Shown here: positions 43,245 to 52,140 of the stretch, one piece after another
How positions within the stretch are numbered: position 1 is the stretch's first letter
Layout: each line of letters begins with the position of its first letter
NCBI GenBank assembly: GCA_018819515.1
Contig: JAHJPX010000011.1
Location: 1 to 64,000 of the forward strand
Source: Gammaproteobacteria bacterium
GTDB taxonomy: Bacteria > Pseudomonadota > Gammaproteobacteria > Burkholderiales > Rhodocyclaceae
Reading direction: 5' to 3'
DNA: 64,000 bases
Translations under genes and position numbers: made by a program
Notes under the pieces: model-generated
What the model was told of the DNA's origin: nothing
Databases searched by the model: none
The model's input: only the letters and a program-made list of their open reading frames with translations

Positions 43245-45281
43245 CTACCAGAGCGCGTTTACGGCAGAAAGGGCAACGCGGATTATCCCCGCAGACAACA
43301 GGGCAATGCCGACGGAAAGCGCGATCGAAAACAGCGCTTCCTTGCGGCCCAGCGCACGCAGCATGACGGCAAAAGTCGACAGGCAGGGTACATAGAATGT
43401 CAGGAATATCAGGAAGGTGACGATCTGCACCCAGTCGAGCAGGGGCACGATTTCCTGCGTGCCGAGGGCCTGATACACCATCAGCAGCGAAAGCTCCTTG
43501 CGCAGCACGCCGAACAGGATGGGCACGCCGAGCACGACCGGAAGGCCCAGCCACCACGATGTGACGGGCGTCAGCGCGGTGTTGATGAATGCATCGGCAC
43601 CCCAATGACTGAGCAGCGCCAGCACGATGCTGCCGATTATCAGCAACGGCGTGACGATGGTGACGATGTCGCTGGTGCGACCCCAGGTCTTGCGCAGGAT
43701 GTCGTGCCACTTCGGTAACGCGTAGGCAGGAATCTCCTGGATCATGCCCGGCGCCGCTTCCGAAAAGTGTTGCGCGAGAATCTTGCCGAGCACGGCGATG
43801 ACGACCAGTGTCAGCATGAAGATGCCGAACACCCCGAAGCCGCCAAGGTACTTGCCGCCGAGCGCGAGGATGATGGCCGAGCGGGCCGAGCAGGGTACGA
43901 AAGTGATCAGCAGCGCGGCGATGAGGCGATCGCGGCCCGAGGAGGCCGCTGCCGCCGCCGAAATCGCCGGCACGTTGCAGCCGAGGCCGATCAGGAACGG
44001 AACGGCGACGCCGCCGTGCAGTCCGATGTGATGGAAGCCGCGGTCGACCACGAAGGCGACGCGATGCATGATGCCCGATTCCTCGAGCGCCACGAGCAGC
44101 AATACCAGCGGGATCATGTAGGGCACGACGATGCCGACGAGACCGATCAGGCCGTCGACGACGGCCTGGGTGACGATGCCGGTGGTCGAATCCGGCTGCC
44201 ACGTCTGGCTCCACGCCACCAGCCTGGCGGAGGTGAGCGAATCAAGCGTCGCGCTGACTTCGAAGGTGACGAACAGCACCAGCGCGAACACGGCGAGGCT
44301 GCCAAGCAGGCCCCAGCGGGGATGCAGGAACAGTCCGTCGAGCCAGCGCTTCCAGCCTTCCTCTTCGGCCCCCGACGGGCTGCTGACGCTCTCCAGCAAC
44401 AGGGCTGCGCGGTGATGGCGGTCGGCGTGGATTTCCTCCGACAAGGTGCGCGGCAGGCCGCGCTCTGCGGCACCTCGGGCGGCCACGACTTCGGGCAGCA
44501 ACTCCGGAAAATGGCAGCCCAGTTCGTTCAGAAAGTAATCGTCGTTTTCCGCGAGTTGGCAAAGCAGCAGCGGGCGCGGAACCTGAAAGGCGTCGATGAC
44601 CTCCGGTCGCGCGACCGTGGCGTTCAAGGCTTGCAGGCTTTCGACCAGGTGCGGACTGGCCGGCTGCGGCAGCGGGCAGATGCGATTGCGCGCTGCCTTC
44701 ACTGCGGCGTCGAACAGGGCGCGAATGCCCTTGCCCATGTGGGCGACGGTGGGCACCACCGGCACGCCGAGCTTTTCGCTCAGCGCGCGGATGTTGATGA
44801 AGATGCCCTTGGCGCGCGCCTCGTCCATGCGGTTGAGTGCGATCACCATCGGCCGGCCGAGCAGCGAAAGCTCCATCGAGAGTTCCAGGTCGCGGTCGAG
44901 CATGGTGGCGTCCATGACCTGGATCAGCACGTCGGGCGCGGGGAAAGCGGCTACAGGCTGCTCGGATTCATGGCGCGCGATGTCCGGCCAGCGGTCGCCC
45001 CACAGCAGGTACATGAGCACGACGCGGTCGTGCTCGCGCAGGTGGTGCAGCGTCTCGATGTCGGGCAGGTCGACCAGCGAGATCTGGTCGAGGCCGACGT
45101 CAACCAGGCATTCCTCGTAGGACCCGCCGACGCCGGCGAGGCGTTCGTGCTTGACTGCCGGGCTCGACGCGGCCTGGAAGATGCTGCTCTTGCCGGTGCG
45201 GCGGCGGCCGACGAGCGCGACGCGCGCACGGCGCTCGCCGCGCAGCAGCGGGCCGTGGAGGGGGATGGTGGCGGTCTGCAT
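43245..45281 (-). CDS. feoB: FeoB-type ferrous iron transporter
   Basis: 678 residues, somewhat shorter than usual FeoB. The N-terminal G domain has G1 GRRRTGKSS, G3 DLPDIETL and G4 NRMD. The permease has gate motifs GLGCNVPAI and FVPCSAR. The G1 loop fits the GxxxxGKS rule but is not the usual GNPNxGK form, so nucleotide binding may be altered. No feoA gene is adjacent. Likely imports Fe2+ across the inner membrane. Convergence with other genes is absent; it lies downstream of the 93-bp repeat. Confidence 0.9.
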   Translation of the reverse strand: MQTATIPLHGPLLRGERRARVALVGRRRTGKSSIFQAASSPAVKHERLAGVGGSYEECLVDVGLDQISLVDLPDIETLHHLREHDRVVLMYLLWGDRWPDIARHESEQPVAAFPAPDVLIQVMDATMLDRDLELSMELSLLGRPMVIALNRMDEARAKGIFINIRALSEKLGVPVVPTVAHMGKGIRALFDAAVKAARNRICPLPQPASPHLVESLQALNATVARPEVIDAFQVPRPLLLCQLAENDDYFLNELGCHFPELLPEVVAARGAAERGLPRTLSEEIHADRHHRAALLLESVSSPSGAEEEGWKRWLDGLFLHPRWGLLGSLAVFALVLFVTFEVSATLDSLTSARLVAWSQTWQPDSTTGIVTQAVVDGLIGLVGIVVPYMIPLVLLLVALEESGIMHRVAFVVDRGFHHIGLHGGVAVPFLIGLGCNVPAISAAAAASSGRDRLIAALLITFVPCSARSAIILALGGKYLGGFGVFGIFMLTLVVIAVLGKILAQHFSEAAPGMIQEIPAYALPKWHDILRKTWGRTSDIVTIVTPLLIIGSIVLALLSHWGADAFINTALTPVTSWWLGLPVVLGVPILFGVLRKELSLLMVYQALGTQEIVPLLDWVQIVTFLIFLTFYVPCLSTFAVMLRALGRKEALFSIALSVGIALLSAGIIRVALSAVNALW

Positions 45282-45302
45282 GGGGACGCGGCGATTCTAG
45301 CA

Positions 45303-45395
45303 GGCGTGTCGCCACGCCTGACCAGCCCGAAGGGCGCAGGACGCCACGAAGTGGCGGTCCCGAGCAGTGCGAGGGATGGAGCGCAGCTCCACACT
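45303..45395 (-). repeat. 93-bp long form of the interspersed repeat, copy A
   Basis: On the minus strand it starts AGTGTGGAGCTGCGCTCCAT, passes through GACCGCCACTTCGTGGCG and GCGCCCTTCGGG, and ends in the core GTCAGGCGTGGCGACACGCC (45303-45322, 18 of 20 matches). It contains small hairpins TGGAGC-TGC-GCTCCA and CGCCAC-TTC-GTGGCG. Same length and order as the copy at 52535-52627. It lies between feoB and the diheme lipoprotein gene. Confidence 0.85.
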
Positions 45396-45425
45396 TTTGT
45401 GCGCGCTTCCCCGAGCGCCCCGGCC

Positions 45426-47126
45426 TCAGGGGCCGGTGACGGCTGTCGCTATGCCTGTCGGCTGGTCCTCGGTGACGGACTGGTGGACATTGACCGCCGG
45501 TTCGACGGCGGCGTCGCGGCCGTAAATGTAGCTTTGCTCCTGCACGATGACGCGATAGCCCTTGTTCAGGGCGATGGCGCGCTCGCGGGAGGGGAACAGC
45601 AGAAAGGTGATGTCGTCTGCCAGCGCGGCCAGGGCATCGCTTTTCAGCGAGCCGTCGGCATTGAAGAACTTTGCCTGCACCTCGCCGTTGCCGCGGAACT
45701 CGTCGCCCGCGCCGTTCTGCTCCAGATAGTAGGCATACTCGTTCCGGCCATCGGAGCGAACGGGTTCGTCCAGTCCGACCATGGTTTGCTGCGACCAGTG
45801 ATACCAACCACGATTTGGCGCGCTGGCGCCGAACTTGCGGGGGAAACTGAAATTGCTGTCGGTGGTGGCGCCGATGCCGCTGTGGCAGCCCATGCAGAAC
45901 ACGTTTTCCTCATAGGTCTGCGGGCGGAGTTCGCCGTTTGCATCCTCGATGAAGCTCTGGAAAGTCCAGCCCTGCCCGTTGGACAGCCCAACCTCGGCGC
46001 TGCCCGTGATTTGGCGGGTACGCTCGGGGAACTGGTCCTTCTCCTTGGCTTCCTCGGCTGCCGCCATGTTCAGAGCGGAATAGCTGTACCAGGACTTCTT
46101 GATCGCGTAGCGCAACTCCTTCATGCGCGCCGCCATCGAGATGTTGCCGGCGTCGTCGACGTCGATGTATCGGACGGAGTGAATGAACTCGGTGCCTTCC
46201 GGGAAGAGGCCGGCCGCCAGATGCACGGCCCCGGCGAGTTGCTGCACGCGGGCCAGCCCGACATAGCTCATGTCGCGGCCGTCGGTGGGCGCCCAGTCGT
46301 AGGTGACCCTGGTCGCGGTGCCTAGTGTGCCGTCCTTGTCGAGGTCGACGTTCAGGGCGACTTCGTCGGTCGCGTCGATGGTGACGTCCCGGCGCAGGAT
46401 CATCGCTTCGACGATCGCGAGGTTGGTCCTGTAGACCGTCAGGCTGAAGGCGCCGGACTCGTCCTGCCGAAAGGACGGAGCCAGGCGAATCATCACATCG
46501 TCGGTCGAGCCGTTAGTCGGCCAGAAGGTGCCCAGGAACGGGTAGTAGGCAAACGCGCGCCATCCCGTGTAGTTGCCTTGCAGGTCGTGGTCGAAGCCGT
46601 CGTCGTCGAAGCGCAGGTACAGGTCCGGCGCGTAGCCGTTCCATTCGCCGTTGTTGTCGGCGTCCCAGGCAGCCGGAACGCTCGCGAGCGTGGCGACCAG
46701 CTTGATGCTGCCGTCGGCGTTCAGATAATTGCTCGCACGAACATAGGCCAGAATGTCGGCATCGCCGATCGCGGCGAATGCCGCGCTGCGATCCTTGAAC
46801 AGGTTGCTCCAGTGGTTCGTCAGCGCCGGCGTCGGGAGACTGTAGGCGAGCTGCACGGCGGCGTCGTTGATGTAGTTGGGCGCCAGGCTCTCGATGTGGC
46901 AGGCGTAGCAGGGGTTGTGCACGCCGCCCTCGGAATCTTCCGTCTTCGTGTAGCACTGCGAGGGGATGTAAGGCGCCGGGTTGGACAGATACCCCGTGCG
47001 CATCAGGGCGCTGACATTCTCGGTGCTGCTTGCGCTGCTGCCGCTGCCGCCGCCGCAGGCGGCAAAAATGCCGATGACCAGCACGCTCAACGATAAGAGC
47101 AGGATCGATCCGCGCGCATTCTTCAT
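45426..47126 (-). CDS. Diheme c-type cytochrome lipoprotein, unknown function
   Basis: 566 residues. Signal peptide with lipobox FAAC, giving lipid-modified Cys24, followed by a Gly/Ser-rich tether. Two heme-binding CxxCH motifs: CYACH (residues 73-77) and CMGCH (near 411-415). The sequence between is Asp-, Tyr- and Trp-rich, with DADNNGEWNGYAPD and WAPTDGRDMSYVG. No domain I recognise. Likely exported to the periplasm or outer membrane and able to carry electrons. It precedes feoB on the same strand but is separated by the 93-bp repeat. Confidence 0.8.
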   Translation of the reverse strand: MKNARGSILLLSLSVLVIGIFAACGGGSGSSASSTENVSALMRTGYLSNPAPYIPSQCYTKTEDSEGGVHNPCYACHIESLAPNYINDAAVQLAYSLPTPALTNHWSNLFKDRSAAFAAIGDADILAYVRASNYLNADGSIKLVATLASVPAAWDADNNGEWNGYAPDLYLRFDDDGFDHDLQGNYTGWRAFAYYPFLGTFWPTNGSTDDVMIRLAPSFRQDESGAFSLTVYRTNLAIVEAMILRRDVTIDATDEVALNVDLDKDGTLGTATRVTYDWAPTDGRDMSYVGLARVQQLAGAVHLAAGLFPEGTEFIHSVRYIDVDDAGNISMAARMKELRYAIKKSWYSYSALNMAAAEEAKEKDQFPERTRQITGSAEVGLSNGQGWTFQSFIEDANGELRPQTYEENVFCMGCHSGIGATTDSNFSFPRKFGASAPNRGWYHWSQQTMVGLDEPVRSDGRNEYAYYLEQNGAGDEFRGNGEVQAKFFNADGSLKSDALAALADDITFLLFPSRERAIALNKGYRVIVQEQSYIYGRDAAVEPAVNVHQSVTEDQPTGIATAVTGP

Positions 47127-47539
47127 GATGAAGCTCCTTGTTGCCTGATCCGTGGGGAATCTGGGTTATCAGTCCTGACGGTAGGGGAATCTAGAGAGTT
47201 TCTGTTGCCCTTCCGTGAAAGCAAAAAGAAAAGTCAGGCGACGCCGAAGCGCGGAGCAGGGGCCCCGCTTGCGGGGATGCGACCGTGGAGGCGGATGCGG
47301 CGATCGCGAGTTTGACGATGGCGTCGCGCATCCCGCTCGCGGCCCAACCACCGCCTACCGGCGGTGGTTCGTCCCTTTGCCCATGGCGCGCAACGGCCGA
47401 AGGCCGTTGCTTGGCGCCCCCACTGCGTGGGGCCCCCTCCATTGCGAGCGGTCGCTGGCGATACGCCGACAAAGAAAAAGGGCCCCCGAAGGGGCCCGAA
47501 GATGCTTCGCGTGAAAGAGTCAGGCTGAGGGTGGTGAAA
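47127..47539. other. Intergenic region rich in palindromes and degenerate repeat copies
   Basis: About 413 bp without a supported gene. It holds AACCACCGCC-TACC-GGCGGTGGTT (47346-47369), CAACGGCC-GAA-GGCCGTTG (47391-47409), two degenerate core-like sites (47233-47245 and 47451-47467) and a terminator (47480-47497). Looks like an accumulation site for small interspersed repeats. Confidence 0.6.
47480..47497 (-). terminator. Terminator of the phoX gene
   Basis: GGGCCCC, CGAA, GGGGCCC form a 7-bp stem. On the minus strand it is followed by TTTTCTTTGT. It lies 43 bp past the phoX stop. Confidence 0.7.
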
Positions 47540-49351
47540 TCAATCCATCGCCGGGAACGGGCCGACATAGCCGGTGTAGGCGCGGCGTTCCGCCGAACCT
47601 TCTGTGACCATGTTCGTGTCCGATTCGCCATACGGGTGCTGGATCACGCTCATCATGTAGCCGAAGCCGTTGATGTTCGGGTAGAAGTACGGCGAGGTCG
47701 TTTCGGAGCCGTAAGGCGTGCTCTGGATGCGGGTCAGCGCCGAGGTCGCCATGTCGTAGGACCAGATCAGGTCGGTCTGGTGGCCGCTGCCGGTGTCCTC
47801 GCCGATGATCAGCGTGTTGTAGCCCGGGATGAAGGTCACGTTGTCCGGATTGGCGATGCCATTGACGTCGCAGGTGTTGCCGTAATACGGGCTGGCCGCA
47901 TCGTACGTCGTCGGCGTGCCGCTCACGACCGGATACATATTGGTGGCGATGTAGCCGGCGTCGACATCCAGCGCATAGACGGTGCCGCAATTGTTCTTGG
48001 CGACGCGGATATGGTTGTAGGTCGAGAGGTCGGACGAGTGGCCGTCCTCCATGCCCTTGGAGACGTCGCTCATCGCCACGAACAGGCGGTTGTGCTCGGC
48101 GTCGAAGGTGATGCCTTCTTCCTTGTTCAGCTCCGTGGTGGCGCCCAGCATCGCGGCATAGCGGCGGGTTTCGAGGAACGCGGCGGCTTTTTCCATGCCG
48201 GTGTTGACCATCAGGCACTCTTTGCCGGTGGTGGTGGACACGAGGGTATGGGTGCCCGGGCAGGTAGTGGTGTCGCCGCCGTTGTTGTCGAAGATGTCGC
48301 TGAAGGTGATGGGGACGCCGCCACTCCCGCCGCTGTCGATGAGAGTACGGATCTCGCTGTCGGTGGCGTGGCCCAGGCTGATCCACTCGATGGTGAAGCT
48401 GCCGCCGTTGTCGGCGGAGGTCTGGGTGAACTTGGCCGCGTACAGGGTGCCCGCGCTCAGATCGCCGGCAGTGTCCGCGTCGTAGCGGAAGAAGCCGACA
48501 TTGGCGCCGTCGTCGGACTGATACACGGTCTTGCTGTCGGGCATGACGTAGGACAGTTCGAACGCCAGGCGGCCCATCGAATAGTGCTTGGCGACGGTGA
48601 CGTTGCTGGCGAAGGTGCCGGTGCCCATGTCGGCGCCGGTGACGGTTGCCTCGACCGGGAAACCGTAGTTGTACGCGTTGATGCGCGAGGTCGTCGGCGC
48701 GACGTAGTTCGTGTAGCCGCTGTCTTCGCCATAGTAAGCGCGCATGCGGTTGGCGGAGCCGGCGACGGCCGCGTTCGGCTCGTATTCCTCGGAACCCAGG
48801 TGCGACTTCCACGGCGTGCGCATGCCGGCGCAGTGGGTCCAGCCGCCATTGATTCCGGCCAGGTCGATCGGCTTGGTGCTGACGGCGCTCAACTCGCCGC
48901 TGGTGGTGTCCTGTGAAAGCTCGGTAATGTAGAAACCGGCGTTCGAGCTCTCGAACTGCGAAACCATGAACACCTTGCTGTGCACATCGAGCAGGGTGGA
49001 GTGGTCGTTGGAATCGGAGATGTACTGGGAGTTGTCGGTCATGACCAGCGGATTGCCGTCGACGTCGTACATCAGGCCGAAGATGCCGTCGCCCCGTTGG
49101 TCACCGCTGCGCAGGATGGTGTTGTAGCCGATGGTGTGCGCGGTGCCGTCGACGGTCACGGTGGACGACGCGTTGATCACCCGCTTTTCGGCATCGGTGG
49201 TCGGGTAGGCGATTTCGGCGAAGGAAATCGTCTTCGCCGTGGTGGTCGGCGTCGAGGATGAGGACGAACCGCCACCGCAGGCGGTAACGGCAACGGCAAC
49301 CGCTGCGGCAATCGCCGTCAGCGGGAAAAGGGCAATAACGGACTTGTTCAT
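47540..49351 (-). CDS. phoX: PhoX-family alkaline phosphatase lipoprotein (DUF839)
   Basis: 603 residues from ATG 49351. Signal peptide with lipobox ending TAC (Cys25) and a Ser/Thr-rich tether. PhoX-type features include HCAGMRTPWKSHLGSEEYEP, cited as CAGMRTPW and GSEEYEP, plus EEGITFDAEHNRLFVAMSD, cited as EGITFDAEHNRLF, and PDNVTFIPGYNTLIIGED, cited as PDNVTFIPGYNTLI. PhoX enzymes are Ca/Fe-dependent phosphomonoesterases exported by Tat; here a lipoprotein signal is seen and no twin arginine. The family call is from motifs and was not searched. Confidence 0.78.
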   Translation of the reverse strand: MNKSVIALFPLTAIAAAVAVAVTACGGGSSSSSTPTTTAKTISFAEIAYPTTDAEKRVINASSTVTVDGTAHTIGYNTILRSGDQRGDGIFGLMYDVDGNPLVMTDNSQYISDSNDHSTLLDVHSKVFMVSQFESSNAGFYITELSQDTTSGELSAVSTKPIDLAGINGGWTHCAGMRTPWKSHLGSEEYEPNAAVAGSANRMRAYYGEDSGYTNYVAPTTSRINAYNYGFPVEATVTGADMGTGTFASNVTVAKHYSMGRLAFELSYVMPDSKTVYQSDDGANVGFFRYDADTAGDLSAGTLYAAKFTQTSADNGGSFTIEWISLGHATDSEIRTLIDSGGSGGVPITFSDIFDNNGGDTTTCPGTHTLVSTTTGKECLMVNTGMEKAAAFLETRRYAAMLGATTELNKEEGITFDAEHNRLFVAMSDVSKGMEDGHSSDLSTYNHIRVAKNNCGTVYALDVDAGYIATNMYPVVSGTPTTYDAASPYYGNTCDVNGIANPDNVTFIPGYNTLIIGEDTGSGHQTDLIWSYDMATSALTRIQSTPYGSETTSPYFYPNINGFGYMMSVIQHPYGESDTNMVTEGSAERRAYTGYVGPFPAMD

Positions 49352-49496
49352 GGAGGCTCCCTGTTTGTTTACGTAAGAACAGGACGCATCCTCCACGCGC
49401 TGTGTGACCTCGGGATTTCCCGATTGTTAAGCGTGCATGACCGTGGCTCCCTCCGCTGCGCGCGGTCGCCTGATTTTTCGGCTGGCTCCTCGACAG

Positions 49497-50768
49497 TTAT
49501 ACCGCCGCCAGCGCCTGGTCGAGATCTTCCTTGAGGTCGTCGATGTGTTCGAGGCCGATCGACAGCCGCACCATGTCTTCCGACACGCCGGCCTTCTCCA
49601 TTTCCTCCGCCGAAAGCTGGCGGTGCGTGGTGCTGGCCGGGTGGCAGGCGAGGCTCTTCGCATCGCCGATGTTCACCAGTCGCGTGATCAGTTTCAGCGC
49701 ATCCTGGAACTTCGCACCGCCGGCCATTCCCCCTTTCACGCCGAAAGTGAGGATGCCCGAGGCGCGTCCGCCCAGGTACTGTTTCGCCAGCGCGTGTTCC
49801 GGGTGGTCCGGCAGGCCGGCGAACTTCACCCAGCTCGTTTTCGGATGCGATTGCAGGTGCTTCGCCACCGCCAGCGCGTTGTCGCAGATGCGCTCCATGC
49901 GCACCGGCAGCGTCTCGATGCCTTGCAGGATCAGGAAGCTGTTGAAAGGCGAAATCGCCGCGCCCATGTTGCGCAGGGGCACGACGCGTGCGCGGCCGAT
50001 GTAGGCCGCCGCGCCCAGCGCCTCGGTATAGACGACGCCGTGATAGGAAACGTCCGGTTCGTTCAGCCGCTTGAACCTCGCCTTGTGCTCCGCCCAGGGG
50101 AACTTGCCGGAATCGACGATGACGCCGCCGAGCGTGGTGCCGTGACCGCCGAGGTACTTGGTCAGCGAATGCACGACGATATCCGCGCCGTGCTCGAAGG
50201 GCCGGCACAGATAGGGGGTCGCCACCGTGTTGTCCACGATCAGCGGCACGCCGGCAGTGTGGGCGATCCTGGCGAGCGCGCTGATGTCGACCACGTTCCC
50301 CAGCGGGTTGCCGATCGATTCGCAGTAGATCGCCTTGGTGCGCGCGTCGATCAACGGCTTGAACGAGGCCGGATCGCGGTAGTCGGCGAAGCGCACCTCG
50401 ATGCCGTATTGCGGCAGCGTATGCGCGAACAGGTTATAGGTGCCGCCGTACAGTGTGCCAACCGAGACGATGTTATCGCCGGCCTCGGCGATGGTCTGGA
50501 TTGCGTAGGTGATCGCCGATGATCCGGAAGCGACGCCAAGCCCGCCGACGCCGCCTTCCAGCGCCGCCATGCGCTGCTCCAGCACCGCCGTGGTCGGATT
50601 CATGATCCGGGTGTAGATGTTGCCCGCCACCTTCAGGTCGAACAGATCGGCGCCGTGCTGCGTGTCGTCGAAGGCGTAGGAAGTGGTCTGGTAGATCGGC
50701 ACCGCGACGGCCTTGGTCGTCGGGTCGGGGCTGTAGCCGCCGTGGACGGCGATGGTTTCGAGTTTCAT
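49497..50768 (-). CDS. metY: O-acetylhomoserine sulfhydrylase (Cys/Met metabolism PLP enzyme)
   Basis: 423 residues. PLP lysine in SLTKYLGGHGTTLGG; substrate/PLP motifs YTRIMNPTTAVLEQRMAALEGG, cited as TRIMNPTTAVLE and AALEGG, and GTLYGGTYNLF. The length and the RFKRLNEPDVSYHG insertion favour the O-acetylhomoserine aminocarboxypropyltransferase branch (sulfide + O-acetylhomoserine to homocysteine) over cystathionine enzymes. It stands alone. A core repeat lies 58 bp upstream of its start. Confidence 0.9.
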   Translation of the reverse strand: MKLETIAVHGGYSPDPTTKAVAVPIYQTTSYAFDDTQHGADLFDLKVAGNIYTRIMNPTTAVLEQRMAALEGGVGGLGVASGSSAITYAIQTIAEAGDNIVSVGTLYGGTYNLFAHTLPQYGIEVRFADYRDPASFKPLIDARTKAIYCESIGNPLGNVVDISALARIAHTAGVPLIVDNTVATPYLCRPFEHGADIVVHSLTKYLGGHGTTLGGVIVDSGKFPWAEHKARFKRLNEPDVSYHGVVYTEALGAAAYIGRARVVPLRNMGAAISPFNSFLILQGIETLPVRMERICDNALAVAKHLQSHPKTSWVKFAGLPDHPEHALAKQYLGGRASGILTFGVKGGMAGGAKFQDALKLITRLVNIGDAKSLACHPASTTHRQLSAEEMEKAGVSEDMVRLSIGLEHIDDLKEDLDQALAAV

Positions 50769-50825
50769 GGTTTTTCCTCTTCTGGGCGGGTCGGTTCGAC
50801 AATTCTGGCACGGCCACGGAAAAAG

Positions 50826-50845
50826 TCAGCCGTGGCGGCACGCCG
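50826..50845 (+). repeat. Interspersed core repeat, copy 12
   Basis: GTCAGCCGTGGCGGCACGCC, 19 of 20 matches, preceded by AAAAA. Intergenic, between divergent metY and the DUF6516-like gene. Confidence 0.85.
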
Positions 50846-50901
50846 GGCGCCATGTGTTGGAGCAATTGACATCGCTTCCGGATGTTGGCATGATCTCCAA
50901 C

Positions 50902-51198
50902 ATGAAGGCTGTGGAAATCACTGCTACCCGTATCGTCTATTCGGAGTCCGCCTTCGCGGAACTGGTTCTCTGGCGATTGCCAAAGCCGTTGTCGGGGTCG
51001 TCCCACCCCTTCAAATACCGCCTGGCGTATGTCGTGGCCGGCGTCTGCGTTCTCAGATACGACAACGAGACGGGCAAGGGCGACCACCGGCATGTCGGCG
51101 GGAAGGAAGCAGACGATGTGTTTACGACGCCGGATCAGTTGGTGGCTGATTTCCGGCGCGATATCGAAAGGTGGAACCATGAAAACAGTAACGCTTGA
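50902..51198 (+). CDS. DUF6516-like protein, candidate toxin of a two-gene module
   Basis: 98 residues. Its pattern ELVLWRLPKPLSGSSHPFKYRLAYV, cited as LWRLPKPLSGSSH and FKYRLAYV, then RYDNETGKGDHRH and FTTPDQLVADFRRDI, resembles DUF6516 proteins. These are usually next to a small HTH protein. ATG 50902 was chosen to match the usual MKA start; ATG 50890 is also in frame. The HTH gene begins 20 bases before its stop. The toxin role is inferred from the pairing; no activity is shown here. Confidence 0.7.
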   Translation: MKAVEITATRIVYSESAFAELVLWRLPKPLSGSSHPFKYRLAYVVAGVCVLRYDNETGKGDHRHVGGKEADDVFTTPDQLVADFRRDIERWNHENSNA

Positions 51199-51526
51199 TG
51201 TGCGCTCTCCCGGGGATGCCATGGCCGGTTTGGCCGCGACATGGAAAGGCGACAAGGCAAAGACGTCGGCGCGGATCAGTTTCGCCTCCCCTGAAGTCCT
51301 GTGGCGCGTACTGACGCAAAAGCGCTGGGAACTGTTGAAGGCGCTGTGCGGTGCCGGACCGGTTTCGATCCGCGAGGCGGCACGGCGCGTCGGGCGGGAC
51401 GTCAAGGCAGTGCACGGCGACGTGACCGCCTTGCTCAACGCCGGCGTCATCGACCGAACCGAGGATGGCCGGATCGTCTTTCCGTTCGACGCGGTGAAGG
51501 TCGAATTCCTGTTGCAGGCGGCCTAG
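51179..51526 (+). CDS. Winged-HTH DNA-binding protein, candidate antitoxin/repressor
   Basis: 115 residues. A winged helix-turn-helix is seen in RWELLKALCGAGPVSIREAARRVGRDVKAVHGDVTALLNAGVI, cited as SIREAARRVGRDVKAVHGDV and ALLNAGVIDRTEDG. This resembles the HVO_A0114-type putative regulators found with DUF6516. An AAAGGTGG site precedes ATG 51179. The overlap with the upstream gene supports translational coupling. It would probably repress its own operon. Confidence 0.72.
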   Translation: MKTVTLDVRSPGDAMAGLAATWKGDKAKTSARISFASPEVLWRVLTQKRWELLKALCGAGPVSIREAARRVGRDVKAVHGDVTALLNAGVIDRTEDGRIVFPFDAVKVEFLLQAA

Positions 51527-51527
51527 C

Positions 51528-52121
51528 TTGAAATGCCTCGTCGTCGTCGCACATCCGCAACCAGACAGCCTGTGCGCCGAAATGGCCCGTGTCGCGGTCG
51601 CAACGCTGACCGCCGCCGGACACGAAGTGCAGGTCGAGAACCTGTATGAAGCGGGGTTCGCGCCCGGGCTAACGCCCGCCGAGCGCGCCAGCTACTACGG
51701 ACGGCCCTTCGATTCGAGCGCCGTTCGGGCGCAGGTCGAGCGCCTGCTCCGGGCCGAAGGGCTGGTCCTCGTGTTCCCGACCTGGTGGTTCGGCTTTCCC
51801 GCGATCCTCAAGGGCTGGTTCGACCGCGTCTGGGCGCCGGGAATCGCCTACGACCACGCCGGCGACCTCGGGCCGATCAGGCCGCGCCTGCACAAGCTGC
51901 GGCGGGCGTTGGCCGTCACGTCGCTCGGTGCGCCGTGGTGGGTGGATCGATTCGTCCTGCGCCAGCCGGTCAGGCGCGTCCTGAAGACCGCGCTGCTCGG
52001 CACCTGCGCGCCGGCCTGCAAGTTCGGGATGCTGTCGCTGTACAAGGCCGAACGGTTGGGCGAAAGTCAGGTGACCGCGTTCCGCGCCAGGATCGAACGG
52101 GCGCTTGGCAACTGGTCGTAG
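51528..52121 (+). CDS. Flavodoxin-fold NAD(P)H-dependent oxidoreductase
   Basis: 197 residues. Starts at TTG 51528, one base after the stop of the HTH gene. N-terminal KCLVVVAHPQPDSLC with the FMN/FAD-loop SLC, then the typical LVFPTWWFGFPAILKGWFDRVWAPGIAY, cited as FPTWWFGFPAILKGWFDRV. This is the DT-diaphorase/KefF/MdaB-like quinone reductase family. It would reduce quinones or similar compounds in the cytosol. Partners are not evident. Confidence 0.85.
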   Translation: MKCLVVVAHPQPDSLCAEMARVAVATLTAAGHEVQVENLYEAGFAPGLTPAERASYYGRPFDSSAVRAQVERLLRAEGLVLVFPTWWFGFPAILKGWFDRVWAPGIAYDHAGDLGPIRPRLHKLRRALAVTSLGAPWWVDRFVLRQPVRRVLKTALLGTCAPACKFGMLSLYKAERLGESQVTAFRARIERALGNWS

Positions 52122-52140
52122 TTTGCGGGCGGCTGATTTC

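Noticed and set aside
50769..50901. SAM-type riboswitch upstream of metY
   Set aside because: No recognisable stem arrangement or anti-terminator; the gap holds a core repeat instead.
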